The position numbers were made by a program, and so were the translations under genes. A stretch of DNA of 64,000 nt, from contig NC_052357.1 in assembly GCF_009727055.1 (NCBI RefSeq), positions 15,769,648 through 15,833,647 of the forward strand, given 5' to 3'. Below, piece after piece: positions 25,301 to 37,034 of the stretch (its first letter is position 1; every line of letters starts with the position of its first letter). This DNA comes from Benincasa hispida. Its lineage: Eukaryota > Streptophyta > Magnoliopsida > Cucurbitales > Cucurbitaceae. Below the pieces are notes generated by a model. It was not told the DNA's origin. It saw only the letters and a program-made list of their open reading frames with translations, and did no database searches.

Positions 25301-25463
25301 AGGGGCCGCGCGAACGCAGGCCCCCACTACCACAAATTATGACGTAGACTCTACCACGTTGGACAGACCTTAGGTAGGCACCCCTCCGGTATGTGCAATG
25401 AAGGTCACCAACCTAGGCTGTGGATCTTCTTGATCGCCCAAAAGCCCCGTCCAAGTAAGTATG
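25301..25463 (-). ncRNA. U1 spliceosomal snRNA, copy 1 (variant 5' arm)
   Basis: A 163-nt gene starts ATACTTACTTGGACGGGG. It carries the stem-loop I loop GATCAAGAAG (U1-70K site), the loop II word ATTGCAC (U1A site), the Sm site AATTTGTGG, and the terminal stem GGGGGCCTGCG...GCGGCCCCT. U1 snRNP recognises 5' splice sites by pairing of its 5' end. Here base 9 is U instead of the conserved C (canonical ACUUACCUG), altering the partner of intron position -1. The closing stem of loop I is weak: GGGC faces AUCC. Promoter and 3' box are intact. It is either a variant U1 gene or a recent pseudogene. Confidence 0.92.
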
Positions 25464-25488
25464 TTTCCACGGTCTCCCTACATTTCCT

Positions 25489-25495
25489 TTTATAC
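25489..25495 (-). promoter_or_regulatory. TATA box of U1 copy 1
   Basis: TATAAAAGG on the minus strand, about 26-32 bases upstream of the U1 start. Confidence 0.75.
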
Positions 25496-25526
25496 CTCAT
25501 TCCCGCTGCTCATTTTTAACTTTCAC

Positions 25527-25537
25527 CGATGTGGGAC
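25527..25537 (-). promoter_or_regulatory. Upstream sequence element (USE) of U1 copy 1
   Basis: GTCCCACATCG on the minus strand, an exact match to the plant snRNA consensus RTCCCACATCG. It is about 65-75 bases upstream of the RNA start and about 31 bases from the TATA box, the spacing used for Pol II snRNA genes. Confidence 0.85.
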
Positions 25538-26215
25538 AAATCAAAACTTCCAAATAAATTAACCTACCACTTCCCTGCTTTCTCTTCACCTATTCAACTT
25601 TCCCTCTTTTTTTTTCTTTATTCATCAATTTTTCCAACTTTGTTATATTTTTAAGGGGAAATAAATTCTTTGATAACCAAGAGAATATATATTGTATGGA
25701 GTATACTCAATCTATATATTTATTCTTTTAAGTTTGATGGTTATCAAGCGAAATGTAAAATACCTAATTTTTCTTCAATTTTATCATATCATTATCACGT
25801 ATAGTTTATAATGTAATGATTTTATAGTCAACAATTACAAGAATTGAAGATCGAACCATCGACTTTGAAAATGATAATTGGTACTTTATCCACGAAGTTT
25901 TATTCATATTGATCATATAGTTTAATAGTTGACAATAAATAAAGAATAATGGACATAATCACTTGAGATTAAAGTGATCTTCATATTTTTTTTTTAACTT
26001 TGTCACAAATATTGGATGTTGACATTAGAAGTTGTCCTTTTTCAATCAACGTAGTCAATCATAACTAATAGTTTTTTCTCGCTACGACGATCTTGAGAAA
26101 GTAAATTGGTAAAAGAATTATCATGAAATTCCCTCAAACAAGTTTGTGAAAAGGAAATGCAACAAGAAATAGATAAATAATAACAAGGACCACATTTAAA
26201 ACATATTATGAATGG
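25538..26215. other. Duplicated 3' flank of the carboxypeptidase gene
   Basis: 25,670-26,215 aligns by eye with 51,720-52,213 downstream of the functional gene. Shared words include CTTGAGAAAGTAAATTGGTA, GGAAATGCAACAAGAAATAG and TCAAGCGAAATGTAAA/TCACAAGTGAAAGGTAAA. No gene lies here. The flank is cut at 26,218 by the CACTA element. Confidence 0.75.
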
Positions 26216-26253
26216 TAACACTACAAGAAAAAGAAGCTCGCCCCACACCTAAA

Positions 26254-26640
26254 TCTGTCGTCGGGAGATAGGGTCTCTTCCGATGACGTAAGGGCCCATC
26301 GGGAGTTCCTAAGGAACTCCCAATGATTAAATCACTGCGTCGGGAGANATTTGATATAATATATAGTTATACATACATACACACACCTGTCTCTTATACA
26401 CATCTAGATGTGTATAAGAGACAGGATAGGGTCTCTTCCGATGACGTAAGGGCCCATCGGGAGTTCCTAAGGAACTCCCAATGATTAAATCACTGCGTCG
26501 GGAGATAGGACCTATCTCCTGACGTGCTAAGGGACCATCGAGAGATCGGACCTATCTCCCGACGCAGTGATTTAATCGTCGGGAGTTCCTTAGGATCTCT
26601 CGACAGCCGTCAATAGCTGTCGGGAGATCCGATCTGGTAT
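26254..26640. repeat. Left subterminal repeats of the CACTA element (disturbed by an adapter artefact)
   Basis: Repeated TCGGGAGTTCCTAAGGAAC, GATCTCCCGACG and CGTCGGGAGATAGG words in both orientations are typical CACTA transposase-binding subterminal motifs. The block 26,262-26,347 is repeated at 26,425-26,508 around an adapter sequence and an N (26,348), so its true copy number here is unknown. Confidence 0.8.
26387..26424. other. Assembly artefact: Nextera mate-pair junction adapter
   Basis: Perfect 38-bp palindrome made of CTGTCTCTTATACACATCT and its reverse complement. This is two Tn5 mosaic ends joined, the known Nextera mate-pair junction adapter. An N is 39 bases upstream, and about 85 bases before the N recur directly after the adapter. 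Not genomic. Confidence 0.98.
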
Positions 26641-28290
26641 ATACCAGATTGCATCACAGCCTCCCTTCTTCCCCATTAACCTCAATCTGCAAACCCTAGC
26701 CCACCGTCGCCTACCGCCGCCTGCCTTATTGTTCGCCTGCCGTCGATCCGCTCACCTGTCGTCACCGCTCGCTACCGTTGTCGTCCTATTTCATTTGCTT
26801 CTCTTCATTGTTGCCTGTCGTCGTCGTTCGCGTCTCTTCGCGTGCCTTGCTGTCCGTCGTTCATTTCCTTCATTTCCTTCGCCGTTCATTTCCTTCATTT
26901 CCTTCACCGTTCTCTTCGTGTGCCTTGCCTGTCGTCCATCGTTCATTTCCTTTCATTTGCCTTCGTCGTTCGCGTGTTGTCTACTGCTCCAGTGTCCTTC
27001 GCAAGCTTTCAACAAGTCCACCCACATCCCTTTCATTTCCTTTCTCTTATTTTGTAAATTCAAGCCATTGTTTCATTTCTCATGGATTTGAAATCCAATT
27101 ACTATTGTTTTGATTTATTGTCATTTAACATCTATCTCTTTTGTTGTTCTTTAAATTAAATCTAATGTTTATAACATAGGATTTTTTTCTTTCCTTGTTG
27201 CCTTAATTGAGATTGACCCATTTCATTACGTTACAATTTCTGTAATTTGGTGGATTGTGGATGTTATTGTGAATTGTGGATTGTGGATTGTGGATGTTAC
27301 AATTTCTACAATTTGGTGGATTGAGTCTTTTTTTTTCTTTTAATTCTTAAGGTTAGGGATTTAGTGACTTTTTTAACTAAAACTAATTAAAAATATATTT
27401 CAAATTTATTATGATGTTTGTGTATATGACTAAAACTTCTATTGAAAATTCTATGAACATTTAATCATCACTCTTCTTAAAAGTTATGTCATTGTCTCTA
27501 ATGATGAGCATGGATAGGAATCTGGTTTTAGAAGTTGATGATTTTCTTGAGTTTTCTTTCTGAAGTCTAAAATTTTCTTCAGTTCTAATAATTGTATAAA
27601 GCAGTTCAGTCTGGTTAACCTAAGAATCAACTATTCAAGGCAGTACTTGTGAAAGACTTGTCTGTTCTCTCTTATAGGATATGACAATAGTGTGTTCATT
27701 TGTTAAGAGAGTTTAAAGAGATTCTTCTCAAATGATAAACATGAAGAGGTGGATATTCAAATTGATAATAATAGGAGTAACTAACGTATGTTATTTAGTT
27801 TGTGAGATGTTCGACACATGTATAAGTAAAACGATACATCACATAGTGTTCACTTTGTTAATTCAACTAACTTCACGAAGGAAAATTCAACTTTATATCC
27901 CCAAAAACACATTGGTTTTCAAATCAAATCAATAACATTAGGGCCAAAAAAGGGACCCATTTTACTTATTACTTAATTTTGGACTTAGTTTAGTCTTTAG
28001 TCCTTTGCAGCTAGTACATCACAAAAATTCAAAATTGAAAAGTTTAAGTCTCGTCTAATAATAATTGTACTTAAGAAAGATGCAAATCATGGTAAGAAAT
28101 ATGGAAGAAATATGCTTCTGAAAAGTGAAAATATATAATCACATTCCTAAATGTTCATTATTTTTTTTTTATTACAAATTATACTCCATGGATGTTGTGT
28201 ATACACAAGTCAAATCACCTATTAGAGATTATTTAAAATTTTAAATTCTCCGAACAAACGTGGAATTGTTTATTAAATTAATCAAAATTC
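26641..28290 (+). other. 5' untranslated part of the CACTA element
   Basis: A C-rich start (26,690-27,020) with repeated CGTCGTTCGCG and TTTCATTTCCTTC words, then AT-rich sequence without a supported exon. Open frames here are low-complexity. The same C-rich block after the left subterminal repeats is found in the short derivative (62,300-62,660). Confidence 0.5.
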
Positions 28291-29433
28291 ATGCTTAATA
28301 AAAATTTTGTACTCTATCCTCTAATACAGGTTATTGTTTTAGATTATAAGTTGGTCAGAAAAGATTTATTTTTAAGGATGAATAAAGAATTGATTAAACT
28401 AAGAAATAAGTTATCAGTGGAGTATAGAGAAGGAGTTCAATTTGGGAAAATTAGATATTGTGGAATGACATCTATTAACATATGGAATATCTCCCTCATA
28501 ATGTGAGTGAGTATATCATGGAGAGCTGTAAACTTATCTAGAGGGTTTGAAAGTAATACAACTCATTCAATACACAATGTTAAAGTAGATAGTATAGAGG
28601 GTAACGTTGTCGAAGAAAATGAGATGTTGAATCTTATAAACGATCTACAAGTTCCAAATGAAAATGAAGATGAAAATAAAGAAGGGACTAAGAAGGAAAT
28701 GTCATCTAATGGTCAAGAAAGAGATACCACGAATATATTCGAGGATTTAATGATCGAAGCACATAATGAACTATACTCTGGTTGTTCGCAATTTTCATCC
28801 TTAACCTTTTAGTGAAGTTAATGCATATCAAAGTTCTCAATGGCTAGAGTAACAAATCGTTTGACATGTTGCTAGAATTTTTAAAAGCAGTGTTTCCAGC
28901 TGACCCGCTATACCTACTTCCTTTTATGAAGCTAAGCGAAAATTGCGTGATTTATGCCTAGGTTATGAGTCTATTCATGCGTGCAAATATGATTGTGTAT
29001 TGTATTAGAAAAAATTTACAGATTTGCAACAATGCCCCGTTTGTGGTGAGTCTCGGTATAAAGTTAATAATGGCAAGGGTAAAAAAAATACCACATAAGG
29101 TATTGCGTCATTTTTTATTGATATCGAGATTAAAATGATTGTTTGCATCAAAAGAAGGCGCTTCTGACATGAGATGGCATAAAGATAAGTGAGTTGAAAT
29201 AGAGGATGTATTGCGGCATCTAGGTGTTATAGAGGGATGAAAACATTTTGATCGTGAATTTCCTCATTTCTCTTTAGATCCCCGAAATGTTTGTTTGAGA
29301 TTAGCTTCAAATGGGTTCAATCCGTTTGGAAATATGAGAACTTTTTATAGTATATGGCCTGTGGTGATAATTCCTTATAATTTGTCCCCTTGGAAATGCA
29401 TGAAGGAAACAAACTTCTTCATGTCTTTGCTCA
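28291..29433 (+). pseudogene. CACTA TNP2 transposase, N-terminal part (Transposase_21 family)
   Basis: Readable pieces in order: LRNKLSVEYREGVQF (28,399-28,445), the acidic linker EENEMLNLINDLQVPNENED (28,613-28,672), FYEAKRKLRDLCLGYESIHA (28,922-28,981), CKYDCVLY, DLQQCPVCGESRYKVN (29,022-29,069), LASNGFNPFGNMRTFYSIWP and IPYNLSPWKCMKETNFFMSL (29,304-29,433). These match the En/Spm TNP2 order. Frames shift several times, with in-frame stops. The frame is broken off at 29,438 by an LTR element and resumes at 34,515. Expected role: DDE transposase of the element. Confidence 0.85.
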
Positions 29434-29438
29434 TACCT

Positions 29439-31766
29439 TGTCATACTCCCTCCCTAGCCTTAGCCCCCAAGACCTGGAAGGGAGCGTGAGGGTACACCTA
29501 GTATTCCAAGAAAACATTTAATTTTAACATTCCCCCCCTCCCCCCTCCATATCCATTAAAGATTTCAACATGTTTACAACACTCTATCTATCTTTTATAC
29601 ACATAGTTCAATTTCCTATATTCTTTATTACATGATCCGAGTCGTGCCCTGAGAATTTACTAAGTCCTGGGGTGATAGTGGTTAGTAGACTCCTTCCTGA
29701 ACGTTCCGCTTTGCTACCTAGGGGGGATATAAGAAAACATTTGGAAGAGTGTGAGCTATTAAGCCTAGTGAGTTGTTCTTTTAAAATAATAATCACTTTG
29801 CAAAACATATTTTTGGGAAATTAATCACATAATCACAATTCCAGTATAATCTATGCATGATCATGTATATATTCATTCAATCAACATCCTCCAGTTCCAT
29901 GTTATACGTGGCATGCTCATATCATGGACATATTATCAATCATCACAGCTTTTTATGGAAACTTTTCTATAATCCACTTTTTCCGCCAATGTGCACATCG
30001 ACATGCTTAGGTACTTGACTATATTTCCCGCCGGTCGTCACCGACTATATTTTTCCGTAAAGCACCTTTTGTTAAGCATACTAACTTATGTAATCTGGGT
30101 ATAATCTCAGTTTCCATAACAATTTCACAAGCAATATCATGGCAACAATATAACATCATAAACATGCATTTGGCACTTACATATGCATTTATCCACATAT
30201 CAACTCATAAAACTAAGTAAACACTCACCGCAAGCAAGTATTTCCATTAAAATCACCTTGAGAATACCTTCTTGAGAATTCCTCCATATCAATGAAAATT
30301 CATCAATTAATACTTGTTATATCAATAAATAATGTCAAACTAGCCAAAATATCATTATATAATGAAAATACCAGCTTACCCTACTCCAATTTAGCCAAAA
30401 TCCCAAAATTAGCCTCTTTAGAGGTTATTTGGACTGTGGTAGGCAGTTGAGCGTTGAGTAGTAGGCAGAGTAGGCGTGCTGTGCCACACAGGGGCTGGCG
30501 CGTTTGGGCATGTGTTGTGTTGGGCGTGCATTGGGCGTGATGCGTCACACGGGGGAGGCAGTTGCGCTGGGCTAGAGCGTGGGATGCATCGAGCAAGGCG
30601 CATGCGGACGGACAGACGCAACGCTTCGTGCGTGCAGGGTGTGGGTTGGCTGTGTGTCCGGCTAACGCAATGCCTCACCAACGCAACCTTGTTTCTTTTG
30701 ATCTCCAATCAACTTGGAAGCCTAATAACTCAAACGTAACTCTCTAAATATGCTCTCAACACACGATTTAGGTGATGGTATGAATAAATTACTCTTTCCC
30801 AACCTCTCTATTTATAGCCATTCCAAACTCATGGTGACAACTCAACTCTCATTTGTCTCACTTTAGAGCTGCCAACACTTAGTCTACCCAGCCTAGCTTT
30901 GAGTTGTTCTCATTTCAGCTTGCCAGCCAAAATCTCCTTTTTTGCATGAAATATTCTTTACTCACCTCCTGCTTGGGGTGATCAGACTTCAATTGCATGA
31001 AATCTCTTTTGTCCACTTCCTACTAGAATTTTGTGTGATCCTCCTATTGCCACCTAAATCACTTAATTACTTCACATATTTCTCTACTTAAATTGTTTAA
31101 GACTTATACTCGTATACCATTGGCATCCTCCCTTGAAGTTTTCCATCAATTAGCCTTACCTTTGATTCTTAAACGCATAGCAATTCACCCTTCCTTCATC
31201 AAAGTCCTACTTAGCCAATGCATAGGGTGGCCGCTCACCCTCGACACATGGCTTGCTAGGTGTGCTTGCTCGACCTACTAAGCATGGACGCATGGTGCTA
31301 TCCATCGATGCATGGCATGTTGCCTAGACGCTTGCGCGCTTTGCTGCATAGGCGTGCTCGGCCGTATAGGCACGCTCGGCCACATGGGCATGCCTCACCG
31401 CATGGGCGTGCGCTTGGTATAGCGTATCGACACATGGCTGATCAGCAGACTCGGCAGCATTCGACACATAGGATGGCTTGCCCGCTTGCTCGTTCTACGC
31501 ATAGGTAAGACGCTCAGAATACACCAACGATGCATAGGCTGCGCGCTTGACGCACAGCCTGTGCATTTGTCCTCGACGCATGGCCTTTGCGCTTGGCCTC
31601 GACGCATGGCCTGTGCGTTTGGCGCATGGCCTGTGCACTTGGCCTCGACATATGGCTTGCGCGACTAGCATGCTCACTCGACGCATGCTGCCTGCGCGTG
31701 TCTGCATGGCTCATGTATGCCTTTGCATTGGTTATATGCAACCCTTAGCCATTTTTCAAGTCTTCT
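29439..31766 (+). mobile_element. LTR-type repeat, first tandem copy (3'-truncated)
   Basis: Starts TGTCATACTCCCTCCCTAG and matches 31,767 onward over its length: GGGAGCGTGAGGGT, then GAGTCGTGCCCTGAGAATTTAC, CGTCACCGACTATAT and GTTATTTGG. It lacks the last 300 bases of the second copy. Together the two copies are flanked by TACCT target duplications (29,434-29,438 and 34,510-34,514). Long Gypsy-type LTR is the best guess; no internal coding region is present. Confidence 0.7.
31200..31735 (+). repeat. GC-richer minisatellite of GACGCATGGCCTGTGC words (copy 1)
   Basis: Words such as CGACGCATGGC, CTTGGCCTCGACGCATGGC and GCACGCTCGGCC recur at roughly 20-40-base spacing. The homologous stretch in the second LTR copy is 33,700-34,185. 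Composition contrasts with the AT-rich surroundings. Short open frames on both strands here are by-products. Confidence 0.7.
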
Positions 31767-34509
31767 TGTCACACCCTCTTCCTAGCCTTAACCCCTAAGA
31801 CCGGGAAGGGAGCGTGAGGGTTAACTAGTAGTATTCCAAGACAATATTTACATTTAACATTCCCCTCATATCTATTAAAGACTTCAGTATGTTTACAACA
31901 CTCGATCTATTTTTCATATATATAGTTAAATTTACTATATTCTTTGTTACATGATCCGAGCCGTGCCCTGAGAATTTACCAAATTTGGGTGTGATGGTGG
32001 GTAGCAGACTCCTCCTTGAACGCTCTGATTTGCTACCTGGGGGAGGGAGGATATAAGAAAACATTTGGAAGAGTGTGAGCTACTAAGCCCAATGAGTGGT
32101 TTTTTTTAAATAATAATCACTTTGCAAATCATATCTTTTTTAAATCAATCACATAATCATAATTCCAGTATAGTTTATGCATGATCATGTATATGTTCAT
32201 TTAATCAACATTCTTCAGTCTCATACTATACGTGGCATGCTCATATCATGGATACATTATCAATCATCACAACTACCTATGGAAACTTTCCTATAACCCA
32301 CTTCCCGCCAATGTGCACACCGACAATTTTTTATCCCACTAATCATGCTTAGGTACTTGACTATATTTCCCGTCGGTCGTCACCGACTATTATTTCTCGC
32401 TGACCGAGACCGACTATATTTTCCCGCCAAGCACCTTTTGTTAAGCATGCTAACTATGTAATCAGGGTATGATCTCAGTTTCCATAGCAATTTCACAAAC
32501 AATATCATGGCAATTATCATAACATCACAAGCATGTATTTTGCACTTACATATGCATTTATTCACATATCAAAGCATAAAACTAAATAAACACTCACCGT
32601 TGGCACGTTTTCCACTAAAATCACCTTTGGACTACTTTCTTATGAATTTCTCCATATCAATGGAAATTCCTTAATTAATATTTGTTATATAAATAGATAA
32701 TGTTAAATTTAGCCAAAATATCATTATTTATTGAAAATACCAACTTACCCTACTCAAAATCTTCCAAAATACAAAAGTTGGTCTCTTTAGAGGTTATTTG
32801 GTCCAAAATAGGCAGCTGGACGTTGGGCAGTAGGCAGGGTGGGTGTGGGGTGCTGCACAAGCTGGTGCGTTAGGTGTGCGCTGCGCGCTGGACGTGTGCG
32901 ATGGGCTAGGCGTTGCACGTTGGGGTTGGGCGCTGCATGGGGAAGGCAGACGCATTGAGGATTCGTTGCACGGGGTAGGCACTGTCTCTTATACACATCT
33001 AGATGTGTATAAGAGACAGCTCTCGAAGGATTCGTTGCACGGGGTAGGCAGGCGCGTTGGCTGGCGCACGGGATGGGCGATGCGTGCGTGCAGAAGGATG
33101 GATGGCTGGACGCAGCACTGCGTGCGTGAAAGGCTGTGCATCCGGCTGCCTTGAGCTGGCTACGCGTCTTGCTGCCTCACTATCTCACCAATGCAACTTT
33201 ATTTCTTTTGATCTCAAATTAGCCTAATAACTCAACATAACTCTCTAAAAATGCTCTCAACACATGACTTAGGTGCTGGTATGAATGAATTTCCTTTGCC
33301 CAACTCCCCTATTTATAGCCATTTCAAACTCACCCTATGTTGACAACACAACTCCCATTTGTCTTACTTTGAAGCTGCCAACATGAAGTCTACCCAGCCT
33401 ATCCCTATACTAGCCTTGAGTTGTTTTCCCTTCAGCTTGCCAGCCAAAGTCCCTTTTGTTGCATGAAATCTCCCTTAGCCACCTCCTACTTGAGTTTTAT
33501 GTGATCCCTCTTTTGCCACCTAAATCCCTTAAAACACTTCACATATTTTCCTACTCAAATTGCTTAAGTCTTATATTCATAACCCTTGGCATTCTCCCTT
33601 GAAATTTTCCATCAATTAGCCTCTCCTTTGATTCTTAATGTATAGCAACTCACCTTTCCTTCATCAAAGTCCAACTTAGCCAACACATGAGTTGATTTTC
33701 ACTAATGCATAGAGTGGCCGCTCACCCTCGACGCATGGGCTTGCTAGGTGTGCTTGCTCGGCCTACTAGGCATGAACGCATGTTACTGACCATCATCGCA
33801 TGGTGTGCTGCCTAGTTGCTTGCATGCATGGCATGCTTTGCCGCATAGGCACTATCGGCCGCATGGGCGTGCGTTTGGCCTAGTGCATCGACACATGGTC
33901 GCTCGATAGTGCATAGGATGGCTCACTTGCTCGTTCGATGCATAGGCAGGCACTCATCGACGTATGGGTTGCGCGTTCTCCATCGACGCGTGGGTGTGCA
34001 TTTTGACGCATGGCCTGTGCTTGTCCTCGCCGCATGGCCTACGTGCATAGCGCATGACCTGTGCATTAGGCCTTGACACATGGCATGTGCACTTGGCGCA
34101 CGACCTATGCGTTTGGCCTCGACACATGGCTGGCGCGCCTAGCATGCTCCTTCGACGCATGCTTGCTGCCTTGTCCGCATGGCTCTTGCATGCGTTTTCT
34201 TGGTGGTATGCAACCCTTGGTCACCTTTTTGGATAGTTTTGATGTTTTCTCCCCCTTTGTTCCAATATCCTTACTTAGGATTTTTCTTCTTTATTTAACT
34301 TTAGTTTTGGTGTTAGGGTTTTACACTTCTTGCTTCCATCCTCCATGCCTTCTTGCGTCAAACATGTTTTAAGCCCTTCATAGGTGTTTGGATCTTTGGT
34401 CACCTTTTTGGATAATTTTAATGTTTTCTTCCCTTTGTTCCAATATCCTTACTTAGGATTTTTCTTCTCTATTTAACTTCCACTTTAGATTTAGTGTTAG
34501 GGTCTTACA
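31767..34509 (+). mobile_element. LTR-type repeat, second tandem copy (2.74 kb)
   Basis: Starts TGTCACACCCTCTTCC and ends ...GTTAGGGTCTTACA, with TG...CA ends, followed by the TACCT target duplication. It contains an internal direct repeat of about 110 bp (34,218-34,322 and 34,394-34,508, GGTCACCTTTTTGGATA...). An adapter artefact interrupts it at 32,982-33,019. Confidence 0.7.
32982..33019. other. Assembly artefact: second Nextera mate-pair junction adapter
   Basis: Same perfect 38-bp double mosaic end as at 26,387. GGATTCGTTGCACGGGGTAG occurs immediately before and again after it. The plus-strand frame through it encodes the tell-tale peptide VSYTHLDVYKRQ. Confidence 0.98.
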
Positions 34510-34514
34510 TACCT

Positions 34515-36895
34515 GGTCCAAAAATCTCCTGGAAAGGAAATTGATGTTTACTTGCAGCCATTGATTGAAGAGTTGAAAGAGTTATGGACAATTGGTGTAT
34601 GAACTTATTATTATGTTATTAGTGAGTTTTTTCAATTATATGCCACCTTATTATGGAATATTAATGACTTCCCTGCATACGGTGACCTATCTGGGTGGAG
34701 TACAAAATGTTATCAAGCATGTCCAATATGTAAAGAAGATAATTCATCCTTTGGGATAAGAGGGAAAATATCATTTATGGAACATCGACGTTATCTTCTA
34801 GAGAATCATAGTTGGTGCCGAAGTAGACAACATGATGGAAAAGTTAAACGTAGACCTCCTCCAGTCGTAATGAATGGAGAAGAGATCATACAACAAATAA
34901 GTATATTGAACTTTTATGTACTTAGCAAACATCAATCGAAGCAAGATAAAAAAACGAACTTTAAACTAGACTAAGAAAAGTATTTTTTTTCAATTTCCAT
35001 ATTGGTCCAAACTATTGTTACGACATAAATTGGATGTAATACATATTGAAAAAAAACATATGCGACAATTTGGTGGGCACATTGTTAAATATTGAAGGAA
35101 AGACAAAGGATACAACGAACGCTCGATTAGACTTACAAGATTTGAAGATAAGAAATGACCTACACTTGATACAAGTCGATAACAGATTTGTAAGACCACA
35201 TGCAGTGTACACATTAACTAATAATGAACGGATTTTGTTTTTAAGTATTTGAAATCAGTGAAATTTCTTGATGGATTCGTGTCTAACATATAACAATGTA
35301 TAAATGACAAAGATGGAAAATATCGGGGCTGAAAACACACGACTGTCATGTGTTGCTTTACTGACTACTTCCTATTGGTATTCAAACATACCTACCAAAG
35401 AATGTATCCAATGCTATTGTTGAATTGTGTACATTCTTTAGTGACTTATGTGCAAAAATAATACATATAAGTGATTTGAATAGACTACAAGCAGACATCA
35501 TAGTCATACTTTGTAAGTTGGAGAAAATATTCTCGTTTGCCTTCTTCGATGTAATGGTACACCTTGCTGTTCATCTACCATATGAAACCAAAGTGGTGGG
35601 TTCAGTTAGTTACAATTGGATGTATCCTATTGAAATAAGTTTATGAACATTAAAAAAATTTGTATAGAACAAAGTATGTCATGAGGGGTCTATAGCGGAA
35701 GCATATGCAATGAATGAATCATGGAACTTCTGCTCACGATATCTAAGTTGGATTGAAACAAGATTCAATAGAGATGAACGAAATGATTATAACATTCCCG
35801 ATCATGAGATATTTGGTGAATTTGAATTATTTAGGCAAAGGGCACGACCATTAGGGATGTCAACTTTACAGACACTATCAGCGGAGGAAAAACATATCGC
35901 ACATTAATACATTCTCAACAATTGTAAAGAAATAACAGACTATCGCAATTACGTTTCAAACTTTATAAATTTCTAAGTTCTAGGATAAATACTTTGATAT
36001 AACTTTCAAATGATCAATTTTCTATGCAACACTTGAGGTTAATTCGTCGTAAAGCTCAAAGTGCCTCTGACTTATATATAAGATATTAACACAAATTTCC
36101 GGATTGGTTCAGATCTCAGGTATACATAGTATTGGAAGTTGAGAGATGATTCATTTTTTGTAATCATTTTTAATATATAATTAATTATCAGGTTCTACAG
36201 CAGTGCGAGATAGAATATATCTTTGATGATTTCTTTTCACTTGCAATGGAACCTTCGTCTGAGGTGCGCCCTTACAATGGATGCATTGTTAATGGGGTAC
36301 GATTTCACACTGTAAAGCGTGATAATCGTCAAGCTACACAAAATAATGGAGTCCTGGTGGTCGAGGAGATCAGTGGGAACAGAAGTGTGGATAACAATTT
36401 CTACGGTGTTCTAGACAAAGTATTAGATTTTCAATATAAGAACAAAAGACGTGTTTTTTTGTTCAAGTGTAGATGGTTTGACATGGATAACAACAAAAGT
36501 AATAGGACACATGTGGATTTTGGATACAAATCGATCAATATATCATACTTTTTGTATGTCGATGAGCCTTTCATCTTTGCTATCCAAGCACAACAAGTCT
36601 TTTACATTGATGACATGGGATGTTGTTCAAAATAATTGGAAAGTTGTTCAAGTAGTCCAAAATAAGTGAATATGGGATGTACCAGAAGTAGATGATGTTG
36701 AAAATGCACAACTAGATTTACTAGAAATTTTCGGTGGAGTCCAAGTAGTTGAAACCATTGAGGAGGTTACTTTATGCAGAGTTGACGTTGATTCTATAGT
36801 TGTGGAAAGACCAATTATTCGACATAGCGATGATGGCTTCATAAACGATGATGAAGAACGATTATCTCCCAATAACAGTTCAAATGCTGATGAAT
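34515..36895 (+). pseudogene. CACTA TNP2 transposase, C-terminal part (Transposase_21, DUF4218, DUF4216)
   Basis: Begins with GKEIDVYLQPLIEELKELW (34,537-34,593). Then come DFPAYGDLSGWST, HRRYLLENHSWCRSRQHDGK (34,783-34,842), KNICDNLVGTLLNIEGKTKD (35,052-35,111) and DLQDLKIRNDLHLIQ. The DUF4218 words are FFSDLCAKIIHISDLNRLQA (35,434-35,493) and FDVMVHLAVHLPYETK, then MNESWNFCSRYLSWIETRFN. DUF4216 at 36,246-36,660 has CIVNGVRFHT and FLFKCRWFDMD. The tail is acidic to a stop at about 36,896. Stops and frameshifts occur at several points (for example 34,972 and 35,250), so it is inactive. It continues the frame broken at 29,438. Confidence 0.88.
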
Positions 36896-37034
36896 AATTT
36901 GATTTAGATGACGATGATGAGTAATCATGTATCTACTCAATTTTCTTTCTTTATTTACACATTATCTACTCAATTCTCTTTCTCTATAAACAGTCAATTT
37001 GATACCCAATAACGAGAGAATTAGGACACTAATC
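36896..37034 (+). other. CACTA spacer after TNP2
   Basis: A/T-rich sequence between the TNP2 stop and a truncated LTR. Nothing else is seen. Confidence 0.5.

Noticed and set aside
26387..26424. Perfect palindrome as a hairpin, terminator or biological insertion
   Set aside because: It is identical to the synthetic Nextera mate-pair junction adapter and occurs twice with duplicated flanks.
30381..31798. Many overlapping open frames on both strands
   Set aside because: They arise from the GC-richer GACGCATGGC minisatellite and related LTR sequence, read in any frame.
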